Shown here in pieces: positions 45,696 through 55,800 of a stretch of 64,000 nucleotides of DNA. The position numbers and the translations under genes are program-made. The stretch comes from Akebia trifoliata (lineage: Eukaryota > Streptophyta > Magnoliopsida > Ranunculales > Lardizabalaceae): NCBI GenBank assembly GCA_017979445.1, contig CM030707.1, positions 23,938,586-24,002,585 on the forward strand, in the 5' to 3' direction. Position 1 is the stretch's first letter. The number at the start of each line of letters is the position of its first letter. The notes under the pieces were generated by a model, which made no database searches, had not been told where the DNA came from, and saw only the letters and a program-made list of their open reading frames with translations.

Positions 45696-48460
45696 CTAGC
45701 ACTTCTTGTATTGGTAAGATCTTTTTCAGACCAGGTTCCTCCGGTAAGAAATTCTAGGTTTGACTTTCTTGTGTAGGCTCGAGCTATTCGTTTCTGATAG
45801 ATCTGTCCGTGGCAAATGGCTGCAAGGCGCTTTTCTTCAATCAGATTTAGTTGATCAAATCGAGCTTGAACCCATTCTGTTTCATCTAACTCTGCTTCTT
45901 TTAAGATCCGGAGGGAGGGAATCTCGACCTCGACGGGTAAGACTGCTTCCATTCCATATACCAACGAGTACGGAGTTGCCCCAGTTGAGGTTCGAAATGA
46001 AGTCCGATAAGCGTGAAGGGCGAAAGGCAACATGTCGTGCCAATCCTTGTAAGTGACTGCCATTTTCTCGATGATTCTTTTGATGTTTTTGTTGGCAGCC
46101 TCAACTGCTCCGTTCATTTTGGGTCTATACGGTACAGAATTGTGATGAGTGATTTGAAAGTCTTCGCACATCTTGATCATGTCCTTGTTTTTGAAGTTCT
46201 TGGCGTTGTCTGTCACTAATCCGCTGGGAAGTCCGTATCTGCAGATAATATTGTTCTTGACAAACTTCAGAACACTGCTCTTTGTAACATTGGCATAAGA
46301 AGCTGCTTCTACCCATTTCGTAAAGTAATCGATAGCGACTAGAATGAAGCGGTGCCCATTTGAAGCTTTTGGCGAAATCTGTCCAATAACGTCCATGCCC
46401 CAGAGTGAGAAGGGCCAAGGAGTAGTCATGTTGTGCAATTCTGATGGTGGCGCGTTGATCTTATTGGCATAGATCTGACAGAGATGGCATTTGCGGACGT
46501 GTTGATAGCAATCACTCTCCATTGTTGTCCAGTAATATCCCATTCTCATGATCTTTTTAGCAAGCATGTGACCATTCATGTGAGGTCCGCAGACTCCACC
46601 ATGTACGGTTTCGATCAGTCGTTTTGCTTCTATTTCTGCCACACATCGGAGTAATACTTCATGATGTGATTTCTTGTACAGAATGCCATTGCTCATGAAG
46701 AATTGGCCTGCTAGCTTCTGAATAGTCCTTCGATCATTTGATGTTGCGTCCGATGGGAGAGTTCGATCTTCGAGATAGGCTTTGATGTCTGAGTACCAAG
46801 GCTTTTCTTCAGATTCTTCAACTTCGACGGGTAAGCAATAGGCTGGCTCGTCTTGAAGTCCAATCTCAATAGGGTCAATGACTAAGTCCTCTGAGATACT
46901 GATCATGGAAGCGAGCGTTGCTAGTGCATCAGCAAACTGATTCTTAGCTCTCGGCATATAAGTGAATGAGATTCTATCGAAGCATGAGCTTAGCTCTTCG
47001 AGATACTCATGGTAAGGGATCAATCTCTGTTCTCGGGTTTTCCATTCTCCAGTTGTCTGATAGACTACTAGGCTCGAGTCTCCGAAAACATCGATCTCAT
47101 CTACCTCAAGATCTAGTGCTGCTTTCAACCCTGCTATGCACGCTTCGTATTCAGCTTCGTTGTTAGAACATTGGAACTTCAGTCTGATTGCAATTGGCAC
47201 GTGGGACCCATCTGGTTTGATCAAGACTGCCCCTATTCCGTTTTCCTTCTGATTTGCTGCCCCGTCAAAGTACATTTTCCAGCCTGGTTCTTCGTCATCA
47301 TCCTCAATCTCAGTGAGCAATATGGCTTCGTCAGGAAAGTTTGTCTTTAATGGTTCGTAATCAGGCAATGGATGCTCAGCTAAATGGTCGGCGATGGCTT
47401 GCCCCTTGATGGCCCTTTGAGTGACATAGGTGATGTCGAACTCAGATAATAGTAATTGCCACTTCGCAGTACGACTCGTTAGTGCTGGCTTTTCGAAGAG
47501 ATACTTGAGAGGGTCCATTCGAGCGATAAGCATAGTCGAGTAGCTGAGGAGGTAGTGGCGCAGTCGTTGAGATGCCCATACCAGTGCGCAGCCCATAGAC
47601 GTTTCTTGCACCGAGATATACATTAGTAAGGGTCGCCCTGGCGTAGGAGGAACCAAGACTGGTGGATTGAGCAAATATTTCTTTATCTTGTCGAAGGCTT
47701 CTTGACAGTCTTCGTTCCATGCTTTCGGCATATCTTTTCTGAGTAGCTTAAATACTGGCTCGCAAATTGGCGTGAGTTGCGCGATGAATCTGCTGATGTA
47801 CTGTATTCTACCCAGAAATGCTAGGACATCCTTTTCTGATACCGGTGCTTTCATTTCGAGAATGTACTTGGTCTTTGCTGGATCTATCTCAATGCCTCTT
47901 CTACTGACAATAAAGCCTAGCAGTTTGCCTGATGTTGCCCCGAAGACACATTTTGCCGGGTTGAGCCTTAAGCTGTATTTCCTTAGCCTGTCGAATAGTT
48001 TCTTGAGATTTATCAGATGATCTTCTTCTATGCCCGATTTAGCGATCATGTCATCCACGTAGACTTCCATTTCTTTGTGGATCATATCGTGGAATAAAGC
48101 CGTCATTGCGCGTTGATAAGTTGCCCCTGCGTTTTTAAGCCCAAACGGCATGACTTTGTAATGAAAAGTACCCCAGGGTGTAATGAATGCCGTCTTTTCT
48201 TGGTCTTCTTCTGCCATTTTTATCTGATTGTATCCAGAGAAACCATCCATGAATGAGAACATGCCATGTCCTGCTGTGCTATCGACTAGAGTGTCGATAT
48301 GAGGTAGTGGAAAATCATCCTTAGGACTGGCTTTGTTCAAATCCCGATAGTCGACACACATTCTTACTTTCCCGTCCTTCTTTGGTACCGGAACGACATT
48401 GGCTAGCCATTCGGGGTACGTGGAGACTGCGAGAAATCCTGCTTGGAACTGTTTCATCAC
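45578..48460 (-). CDS. Tat-C pol: RT, RNase H, archaeal RNase H, integrase
   Basis: The 960-residue open frame has in order: RT with CVDYRDLN (35-42), FMDGFSGYNQI (70-80) and the catalytic YVDD (134-137); a connection and a first RNase H (280-360) shortened by an in-frame deletion of roughly 35 residues between MGC (289-291) and ALVWA; an archaeal-type RNase H (395-520) with D399, E439, D461 and D511; and an integrase with the H620/H627-C658/C661 zinc finger and catalytic D690, D751 and E787. The extra RNase H is diagnostic of the Tat lineage. The frame really starts further upstream, beyond a stop at about 48487. The C-terminus is scrambled by a tandem duplication. It would copy and insert the element if gag and protease came from elsewhere, but the first RNase H is probably dead. 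Confidence 0.9.
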   Translation of the reverse strand: MMKQFQAGFLAVSTYPEWLANVVPVPKKDGKVRMCVDYRDLNKASPKDDFPLPHIDTLVDSTAGHGMFSFMDGFSGYNQIKMAEEDQEKTAFITPWGTFHYKVMPFGLKNAGATYQRAMTALFHDMIHKEMEVYVDDMIAKSGIEEDHLINLKKLFDRLRKYSLRLNPAKCVFGATSGKLLGFIVSRRGIEIDPAKTKYILEMKAPVSEKDVLAFLGRIQYISRFIAQLTPICEPVFKLLRKDMPKAWNEDCQEAFDKIKKYLLNPPVLVPPTPGRPLLMYISVQETSMGCALVWASQRLRHYLLSYSTMLIARMDPLKYLFEKPALTSRTAKWQLLLSEFDITYVTQRAIKGQAIADHLAEHPLPDYEPLKTNFPDEAILLTEIEDDDEEPGWKMYFDGAANQKENGIGAVLIKPDGSHVPIAIRLKFQCSNNEAEYEACIAGLKAALDLEVDEIDVFGDSSLVVYQTTGEWKTREQRLIPYHEYLEELSSCFDRISFTYMPRAKNQFADALATLASMISISEDLVIDPIEIGLQDEPAYCLPVEVEESEEKPWYSDIKAYLEDRTLPSDATSNDRRTIQKLAGQFFMSNGILYKKSHHEVLLRCVAEIEAKRLIETVHGGVCGPHMNGHMLAKKIMRMGYYWTTMESDCYQHVRKCHLCQIYANKINAPPSELHNMTTPWPFSLWGMDVIGQISPKASNGHRFILVAIDYFTKWVEAASYANVTKSSVLKFVKNNIICRYGLPSGLVTDNAKNFKNKDMIKMCEDFQITHHNSVPYRPKMNGAVEAANKNIKRIIEKMAVTYKDWHDMLPFALHAYRTSFRTSTGATPYSLVYGMEAVLPVEVEIPSLRILKEAELDETEWVQARFDQLNLIEEKRLAAICHGQIYQKRIARAYTRKSNLEFLTGGTWSEKDLTNTRSARGKFQTKLRGTIHCAEGNDGRSLILTEMDGQVSLSRQCD

Positions 48461-48835
48461 TTCGTCTTTGACTTTGAGTGTCCATTATGGCTTAAGTCTT
48501 CTTAATTTTTGTTTGATCGGCTTGCTCCCAGGAGCGATCGGTAGCTTATGAACAACAAGATCTGTGTCCAAACCGGGCATATCTTTGTAGGACCAGGCGA
48601 AGATGTCTTGATAGTTACGCAGTAGTTCAATCATTTCTTCTTTCTGCTGAGGGGTTAACAAGGCTCCGATTTTTACAACACGTGGGTCATCTTCAGTGCC
48701 GAGGTTAACTGAGTCTATATCCTCAATGTTTGGCTGAACACCTTTTCATGTCGTTCTAACAGGTCCTTGATTTCTTTAGGAGGGTATTCCACTTCGTCCT
48801 CAGACTCTTCCTCAATCCCATGAGATCAAAGTCGA
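48461..48835 (-). pseudogene. Pol N-terminal part, broken by one stop and shifts
   Basis: Minus continues the pol frame upstream. WTLKVKDEV is preceded by a TAA at about 48487, then LRRLKP, LVVHKLPIAPGSKPIKQK, DIFAWSYKDMPGLDTD, LLTPQQKEEMIELLRNYQ and DSVNLGTEDDPRVVKIGALL to about 48735. After a one-base shift near 48750 it reads EVEYPPKEIKDLLERHEK, with another shift near 48820. This is the usual linker between protease and RT in Tat elements. The defects mean the copy cannot make full pol without a bypass. Confidence 0.75.
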
Positions 48836-49344
48836 GTTCGAGATCGAAGTCATACTCATCCTTTTCATATTCTGTTCTGTCCAAAGGTCCATTCGATTGA
48901 GACAAATCCCTTAAATTCTGAGAAAACTCTTTTTTTGATTTTTGGAATATATCTGTTTTTTTGAGATTTTGAAAGCTTTTTGATTTTTTTGTTTTTTTGT
49001 AGACTTTTTGATTTTTTTGATTTTTGAAGAATTTTTGATTTTTTTGATTTTTGAGTGCTATCTTCCGGACATCTGAAATAAGAAGAACAATCATGCATTA
49101 GTAAAGATAGGGAGCCCTCAAAACAGTCTTTACCCGAGGACGAGGGCTCGTTATGATCCTCGGGCAAACTGATGTTGCCTAACGGCGTTTTTTTTTGGAG
49201 GCTATGGTAGCCTCAAGGGTTAGAGGGAATTCTTCCCAATTGTTCAGAGTCTCCCCTTCTCTGAGGGGACGGATGAGATGTGAGGGTGATTTGTTGGGTG
49301 ATTTGGTTAGTGGTGCTAGATCGTTTAAGAAAAAAGAATTACAT
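48836..49344 (-). other. Linker with AT-rich repeats and a splice acceptor
   Basis: Short AAAAATCAAAAAA-type repeats (about 48925-49060) lie upstream of pol. At 49073 minus has TTGTTCTTCTTATTTCAG, an excellent acceptor with a pyrimidine tract. Ogre-type Tat elements are known to splice an intron before the RT, so this may be its 3' end. No gag or protease frame is present. Confidence 0.45.
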
Positions 49345-51127
49345 CAGCCAGAGCTGGCATCGACACGGAGTCGGTAAGATATTTGAAAAAGAAATTTCAT
49401 CAGCACGGAGCTGGCATCGACACGGAGTCGGTAAAACAGTTTAAAGGGAAATTACATCAGCACGGAGCTGGCATCGACACGGAGTCGGTAAAACATTTTG
49501 AAAAGAAATTACATCAGCACGGAGCTGGCATCGACACGGAGTCGGAAGAACATTTTGAAATAAATACATCGCACGGAGCTGGCATCGACACGGAGTCGGA
49601 AGAGCATTTGAAAAGAAATTACATCAGCACGGAGCTGGCATCGACACGGAGTCGGTAAACAGTTTAAAGAGAAATTACATCGGCACGGAGCTGGCATCGA
49701 CACGGAGTCGGTAAAACATTTTGAAAAGAAATTACATCAGCACGGAGCTGGCATCGACACGGAGTCGGTAGAATATTTTGAAGAGAAATTACATCAGCAC
49801 GGAGCTGGCATCGACACGGAGTCGGTAGAACATTTTGAAGAGAAATTACATCAGCACGGAGCTGGCATCGACACGGAGTCGGTAGAACAGTTTGAAAAGA
49901 AATTACATCAGCACGGAGCTGGCATCGACACGGAGTCGGAAGAACATTTTGAAGATAAATTACATCAACGCGGAGCTGGCATCGACACGGAGTCAGTAGA
50001 ACAGTTTGAAAAGAAATTACATCAGCATGGAGCTGGCATCGACACGGAGTCGGTAAAACAGTTGAAAAGAATTACATCAGCATGGAGCTGGCATCGACAC
50101 GGAGTCGGTAACAGTTGAAAAGAAATTACATCAGCACGGAGCTGGCATCGACACGGAGTCGGTAAAACATTTTGAAAAGAAATTACATCAGCACGAAGCT
50201 GGCATCGACACGGAGTCGGTAAACATTTTGAAAAGAAATTACATCAGCACGGAGCTGGCATCGACACGGAGTCGGTAAAACGTTTTTAAAAGAAATTACA
50301 TCAGCACGGAGCTGGCATCGACACGGAGTCGGTAAAACAGTTGAAAAGAAATTACATCAGCACGGAGCTGGCATCGACACGGAGTCGGTAAAACATTTTG
50401 AAAAGAAATTACATCAGCACGAAGCTGGCATCGACACGGAGTCGGTAAAACGTTTTAAAAAGAAATTACATCAGCACGGAGCTGGCATCGACACGGAGTC
50501 GGTAAACATTTTGAAAAGAAATTACATCAGCACGGAGCTGGCATCGACACGGAGTCGGTAAACATTTTGAAAAGAAATTACATCAGCACGGAGCTGGCAT
50601 CGACACGGAGTCGGTAAATATTTTGCAAAAAATTACATCAACACGGAGCTGGCATCGACACGGAGTCGGTAAATCATTTTGAAAAAGAAATTACATCAGC
50701 ACGGAGCTGGCATCGACACGGAGTCGGTAGAACAGTTTGAGAAGAAATTACATCAGCACGGAGCTGACATCGACACGGAGTCGGTAAGACAGTTTGAAGA
50801 GAAATTACATCAGCACGGAGCTGGCATCGACACGGAGTCGGTAAAACAGTTGAAAAGAAGTTACATCAGCACAGAGCTGGCATCGACACGGAGTCGGTAA
50901 AACATTTTGAAAAGAAATTACATCAGCACGGAGCTGGCATCGACACGGAGTCGGTAAAACAGTTGAAAAGAAGTTACATCAGCACAGAGCTGGCATCGAC
51001 ACGGAGTCGGTAAACATTTTGAAAGTTACATCAGCACGGAGCTGGCATCGACACGGAGTCGGGAAAACAGTTTAGAAAAAGAGATTACATCAGCACGGAG
51101 CTGGCATCGACACGGAGTCGGTAAAAC

Positions 51128-51167
<40 letters not shown>

Positions 51168-51625
51168 AATTACATCAGCACGGAGCTGGCATCGACACAG
51201 AGTCGGTAAAACGTTTTTTTAAAAGAAATTACATCAGCACGGAGCTGGCATCGACACGGAGTCGGTAAACATTTTGAAAAGAAATTACATCAGCACGGAG
51301 CTGGCATCGACACGGAGTCGGTAAAATATTTTTAAAAGAAATTACATCAGCACGGAGCTGGCATCGACACGGAGTCGGTAAAACAGTTGAAAAGAAATTC
51401 CATCAGCACGGAGCTGGCATCGACACGGAGTCGGTAGAACAGTTTGAGAAGAAATTACATCAGCACGGAGCTGGCATCGACACGGAGTCGGTAAGACAGT
51501 TTGAAGAGAAATTACATCAGCACGGAGCTGGCATCGACACGGAGTCGGTAAAACAGTTTTGAAAATAAATTACATCAGCACGGAGCTGGCATCGACACGG
51601 AGTCGGTAAAACATTTTGAAAAAGT
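49345..51625 (-). repeat. 57-bp minisatellite, about 40 units
   Basis: The unit (plus) is ACATCAGCACGGAGCTGGCA, TCGACACGGAGTCGGT, then an A-rich part ending AGAAATT, 57 bases. The GC-rich half is almost invariant. The A-rich half varies by a few bases and contains one T-run of about 34 at 51130-51163. Because 57 is 3 x 19, frames such as HQHGAGIDTESV repeat, but they are not genes. It lies where gag would be expected to begin. Confidence 0.95.
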
Positions 51626-52009
51626 AGTTTATGCGATAAATCGAGTTGGAATAACCCATTTTTTTTGGTAGCCTCCAATTCAGTTCTCTGAAATCATCGT
51701 CGGCCAGGCGGATCTCCAAGGAAGAGGCGGCGCACAATGGCACTCTTAAATCACCTTGTTCCCTGAATAGACGTAGTCTATCCCCCTCGTATCAACAGGG
51801 TAAGATCTTTCTAGGCACCGACTTTGATTAAGGACTGCAATTGGTACTTTTTTGAAAATTTTTGTTTTTTTTTTATTTTTTTTTTATTTTTTTATTTTAT
51901 TTTTATTTTTTTTTTATTTTTTTTTTTTTTGAAAAGTTGAATGTATTGGAGTTGATTGATCAGTTGTTATCTTTGTTAGATCATAGATGGATCGTGGACT
52001 TGATTCGAT
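51626..52009 (-). other. Tat-C spacer between arrays
   Basis: The block around ATAGACGTAGTCTATCCCCC (51765) recurs in the Tat-B leader near 56545 (AAACGTAGTCTATCCCCCTC), so it is a conserved leader segment. A T-rich stretch follows to about 51930. No gene is seen. Confidence 0.5.
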
Positions 52010-52795
52010 ATGGGTCGTGGACCCGATTCGAAATGGATATGGGTCATGGACCCAATTGAATGGATCTGGGTCGTAGACCCAGTTTGATTGGATCTGGGTC
52101 GTGGACCCAATTGACATGGATCTGGGTCGTAGACCCAGTTTGATTAGATCTGGGTCGTGGACCCCAGTTTGACATGGATTCTGGGTCGTGGACCCATTTG
52201 AAATGGATCTGGGTCGTGGACCCAGTTGGACATGGATCTGGGTCGAACCCAGTTGACATGGATCTGGGTCGGGACCCAGTTGAATTGGATCTGGGTCGTA
52301 GACCCAGTTGGAAATGGGTCTGGGTCGTGGACCCAGTTTGAAATGGATCTGGGTCGTGGACCCAGTTGACATGGATCTGGGTCGGGAACCCAGTTGATTG
52401 GATCTGGGTCGTAGACCCAGTTGGAAATGGATATGGGTCGTAGACCCAGTTGAAATGGGTCTGGGTCGTGGACCCAGTTTGAAATGGATCTGGGTCGTGG
52501 ACCCAGTTGACATGGATCTGGGTCGGGAACCCAGTTGATTGGATCTTGGTCGTGGACCCAGTTTGATATGGATCTGGGTCGTAGACCCAGTTGAAGTGGA
52601 TCTGGGTCGTGGACCCAGTTGGATTGGATCTGGGTCGTGGACCCAGTTGAAGTGGATCTGGGTCATGCCCAGTTGACATGGATCTGGGTCGTGGACCCAG
52701 TTGGTTGGATCTGGGTTGTGGACCCAGTTTGGTTGGATCTGGGTCGTGGACCCAGTTTGGAATGGATCTGGGTCATGGACCCATTTTGAAGTGTA
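52010..52795 (-). repeat. 28-bp array of CTGGGTC-GTG-GACCCAG hairpins
   Basis: About 27 units of 26-30 bases (GATCTGGGTCGTGGACCCAG plus a variable TTGACATG-type spacer). Each unit contains a perfect 7-base inverted repeat around a 3-base loop. Long frames on minus (for example 51914-52666) are by-products. The homologous array in Tat-A (34600-35235) is far more decayed. Confidence 0.93.
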
Positions 52796-53039
52796 TACTC
52801 GATGAAGGACAAGTTTGATTATGACCGCGATTGATAGTGAGCCACGTTGGGCAAAGTCCGTTTGGAGCGGGATCGATTATGAGTGGTAGGCCCTGAGTTT
52901 TACATTAAAGTAATTCATTTGATCATTTTGAAGCTTTAAAACTCAAAATTAAAAAAATTCCGAGAAGGAAAGTTGTCAAGACTGACATAAGAAACAAAAT
53001 GAGCAAAAAAAAAAAAAAAAATTTTTTTTTTTTTTTTTT
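52796..53039 (-). other. Leader segment shared with Tat-A
   Basis: This aligns with Tat-A 61411-61655 (GTGAGCCACGTTGG, AAAGTTGTCAAGACTGA). It ends in an A-run followed directly by a T-run at about 53006-53039, which together form a perfect foldback. Confidence 0.6.
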
Positions 53040-53310
53040 CAGGGTCCGTTTTTCAAGTACGGACCTAGCATTTTTTGGCTGGTCCGTGCTTCAAGTACGG
53101 ACCAGAACATCAAAATTTTTTTTTTTTTTTTTTTGGGTCCGTTTTTCATGCACGGACCTAACACCTTTTGGCTGGTCCGTGCTTCAAGTACGGACCAGAA
53201 CCTTAATTTTTCGCGAAAATTTTTTTTTCATTTTTTTTCCATTGGTCCGTGCTTTAAGCACGGACTTAGTGATTTTCCTTAAGTCCGTGCTTCAAACACG
53301 GACCAGAACC
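53040..53310 (-). repeat. Near-palindromic GGTCCGTGCTT modules
   Basis: Three pairs of segments of the form GGTCCGTGCTTCAAGTACGG ACC or close variants are separated by T-runs. Each is nearly its own reverse complement. The same module, decayed, is at 61685-61735 in Tat-A. Confidence 0.8.
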
Positions 53311-54133
53311 TTTTCTGGCTTTCCACAACTGCTCTGTTTTTTATCCTCATCCCATTTTGGCCCGAAATTCTTGGGTTTTGAGGCACATAGCCTCTGTTTT
53401 TTGGCTTGGGCCACAAAAAATGTCACTTTTTATTTTTTTATTTTTTTATGATGCATATGATGACATAAAAAAAAAACAGATTTCCCCCTTTTACCTAGGG
53501 GGACATATAAATGAGAACAAAACATAAAAATCCTAAAATCTATACAACTTGCCATCGTGGGCTACAAGAAAAACAATAAAATAAAATTACAACACACACA
53601 AGTGGGATGGATACGGAATTAAATTTGGAAACCTTAGTGTCCTTTGTCTATTAGTTACGCTTCGATGCATGCGGTTTGTAGGTGGTTTTTCGGCTACCCA
53701 TTCTTCAAACCTCGATGTACACCGAAATGTACATGTCTTAGGTTGGTGAATGGGGTGGATGTTCTCCTCTCAGCCACCCAAAATAGCGATCTCGGGGGCT
53801 TGAGAGTACCGGCATCCGGGGTTAGAAAATTAAATGGGAGGGGGGTGGCTTATGCATAGGGGTGTGAATCGCATGTGCATGTGCGTGCATTTTTTGAATC
53901 GTATCCATCCTTACATACCTTGTCCAAAAATAAAAATAAAACAAAAGCATATGTAAATAAATATTACAACCCTTCCCATGTGAAACTTGTGAAATAAATA
54001 AAACAAAACAAACAAAACAAACGTTAGTAGATAAGCAAAAAGAAAACACAACAAAAGGAAGGCAAACATCATTTTTTTTTTAAAAAAAAAAATAACCAAA
54101 TCAAAGAAGAGGGTCGGACCTACTAGTATTAAG
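53311..54133 (-). other. Tat-C leader
   Basis: Non-coding sequence between the primer site and the repeat modules. No protein-like frame is found. Confidence 0.5.
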
Positions 54134-54151
54134 TCCCCAGTGGAGTCGCCA
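54134..54151 (-). other. Primer binding site of Tat-C
   Basis: On minus, TGGCGACTCCACTGGGGA lies three bases after the end of the 5' LTR. This is the primer site class typical of Tat/Ogre elements, reported to pair with a tRNA-Arg. Confidence 0.85.
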
Positions 54152-54154
54152 AGC

Positions 54155-55800
54155 TGTGGACACGGGATTTTCAATGTTTTGAAAACATCCCTCCACTTTG
54201 GGGTGTTTTGGAGTCGCCACCATTCATTTTCGGAAAGGGGTGTGAATGGTCACCCGAATTTGTATTTTTTGAAAAACATGTCATTTTGACATTTTTTGTT
54301 GACTCTCGTTGGATAATGCATGTTTGGTCCAACCTTGATTCAAGGTAAGGGGGTCCATTTATGGAGTAGGGAAGGTGTTAGGCACCCTACTCCATCCACG
54401 TAACGTGGTAACCTCGGATTCGGCCTTTTGAAATAAAGAAAACGAAAATTTAAAGAAAAACATTTGATGTGTGCCCTCAAGTGTGAGGGGCTTCGATGTT
54501 GGTTCAAATCATTGAAGGCACCCTTATGAAGAAGGGGCCCTTTGGTGATTTAAACCTGGTGGTGTGGTGTGTGCGAATGTGTAGAGAAGGGGAGAGTAGA
54601 GGAGGGGAGTTGAGGGGGGTGTTCTTGGTCCAAACCCACCTTGTTCCTTCCTTGACTTCCTTTGACTTTCCTTCGATTTCTTTTTCCTTGCTTGATTTGT
54701 TTGAGAGAAGGTTGAGAGTTGAGAGTTGAGAGTTGGGTGTTGAGAGTAGAGTAGGAGTAGAGAGTTGAGGTGAATTGTGATTTTTTAGAGATTTTTTTGT
54801 CAAATTTTCATTAGTTGTTGTAAGGGGAGAATGGGTGGGTTTTTATAGAAGTTGGAGGGTTATTTTAGGGGTATAATGGGGTGAAGGATTGATAAGTGAT
54901 AGAATGGTATGGGGTTAAGAGAAGGGTATGTGTAAATTGATGGGATTTGAGGGGTATTTGTGTAAGAAGGTTAAATGGGTGAGTTTTGACCCAAATGGTT
55001 TGGATCCAACCCAACCCATTTGGGTTGAGTGTTTGGTGAGGTGAGTTTAAGGTAGTAGTTGTGATTAAATGGTGTTTGGTTTAAGAGAATGGATGATTTA
55101 ATGAGGTGGTTGATGATATTTTGGGAGAGTGAAGGAGATGATGACATGTGTCAAAGTGGGTGGAAATGAAGGGTTGAGATGAATTGATATGAAAGGATGA
55201 GTGTTTGATTTGAGAGGATGAGTGTAGGTTTAGTTTGTAGATGTAGGTTTTGTAGGGAATGATGGGAGTAGATTAGGGGAGGGTGATAGGTTATAAGTGT
55301 TTGATTTGAGAGAATGGGTAGGATAGGTTAGGGTAGGGTTATGGGTTGAATTAATTTTTGGAGGGAAGTAATGGAGTTGGTTGGTTGGTTGGTTAGATGA
55401 GGGAGGTGGAAGGGGGTGATGACATGTGTCACACCTTGATGATTGTGGTGATTGGTTGTGATGTTGGGCTTGGGTAGAGAGTTGGGCTTGGGTAATGTGT
55501 TGGGTTGAATAGGAATAGATTTGGGTTGAGTTGAATGGGCTTGGGTATTGGGTAGGATAAGAGTGGGTTTGGGAATTGAGTTGAGTGGGCTTAGGTTTGG
55601 TTAGAATAAAAATGGGTTTGGGGGTTGAGTTGAGTGGGCTAGTTTTCGGTCCGTGGGCCACGTGAGAAGCCTTGGGCCGTTTATTGAAATTAATATGACA
55701 AAATTTATTGGATTTTTGTAGGTTTGGACCTCGGAGCCCATTTTTTTACGATTTTTGGGGCACTTTACGTCGAGGGCCCGCTCAAATTTGGGTGTCTACA
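54155..55800 (-). repeat. 5' LTR of Tat-C
   Basis: Same sequence as 41107-42749 except for about twelve changes, for instance AAACCATGG against AAACCTGG and TTATACGTG against TTATAAGTG. Confidence 0.92.

Larger units (their letters stand above)
41107..55800 (-). mobile_element. Tat-C: young Tat-lineage Ty3 element lacking gag
   Basis: LTRs 41107-42749 (3') and 54155-55800 (5') are flanked by perfect CATGC (41102-41106 and 55801-55805). In coding order the element has the 5' LTR, primer site, leader, TACGGACC modules, 28-bp array, 57-bp array, pol (RT, RNase H, archaeal RNase H, integrase), 3' UTR with a 63-bp array, polypurine tract and 3' LTR. Gag and protease are absent. I count twelve differences between the LTRs, mostly one-base gaps, so insertion was recent. 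Confidence 0.92.

Noticed and set aside
45760..48020. Several plus-strand frames opposite pol (45760-46056, 46013-46219, 46966-47166, 47772-48020)
   Set aside because: They are shadows of the pol coding frame with no independent features.
49345..51625. CRISPR-like regular direct repeats
   Set aside because: Units are tandem with no unique spacers, lie inside a plant LTR retrotransposon, and have no cas genes. It is a minisatellite.
51914..52679. Two overlapping frames of 250 and 211 codons on minus
   Set aside because: They are read-through of the 28-bp array in two frames, and their composition follows the repeat.
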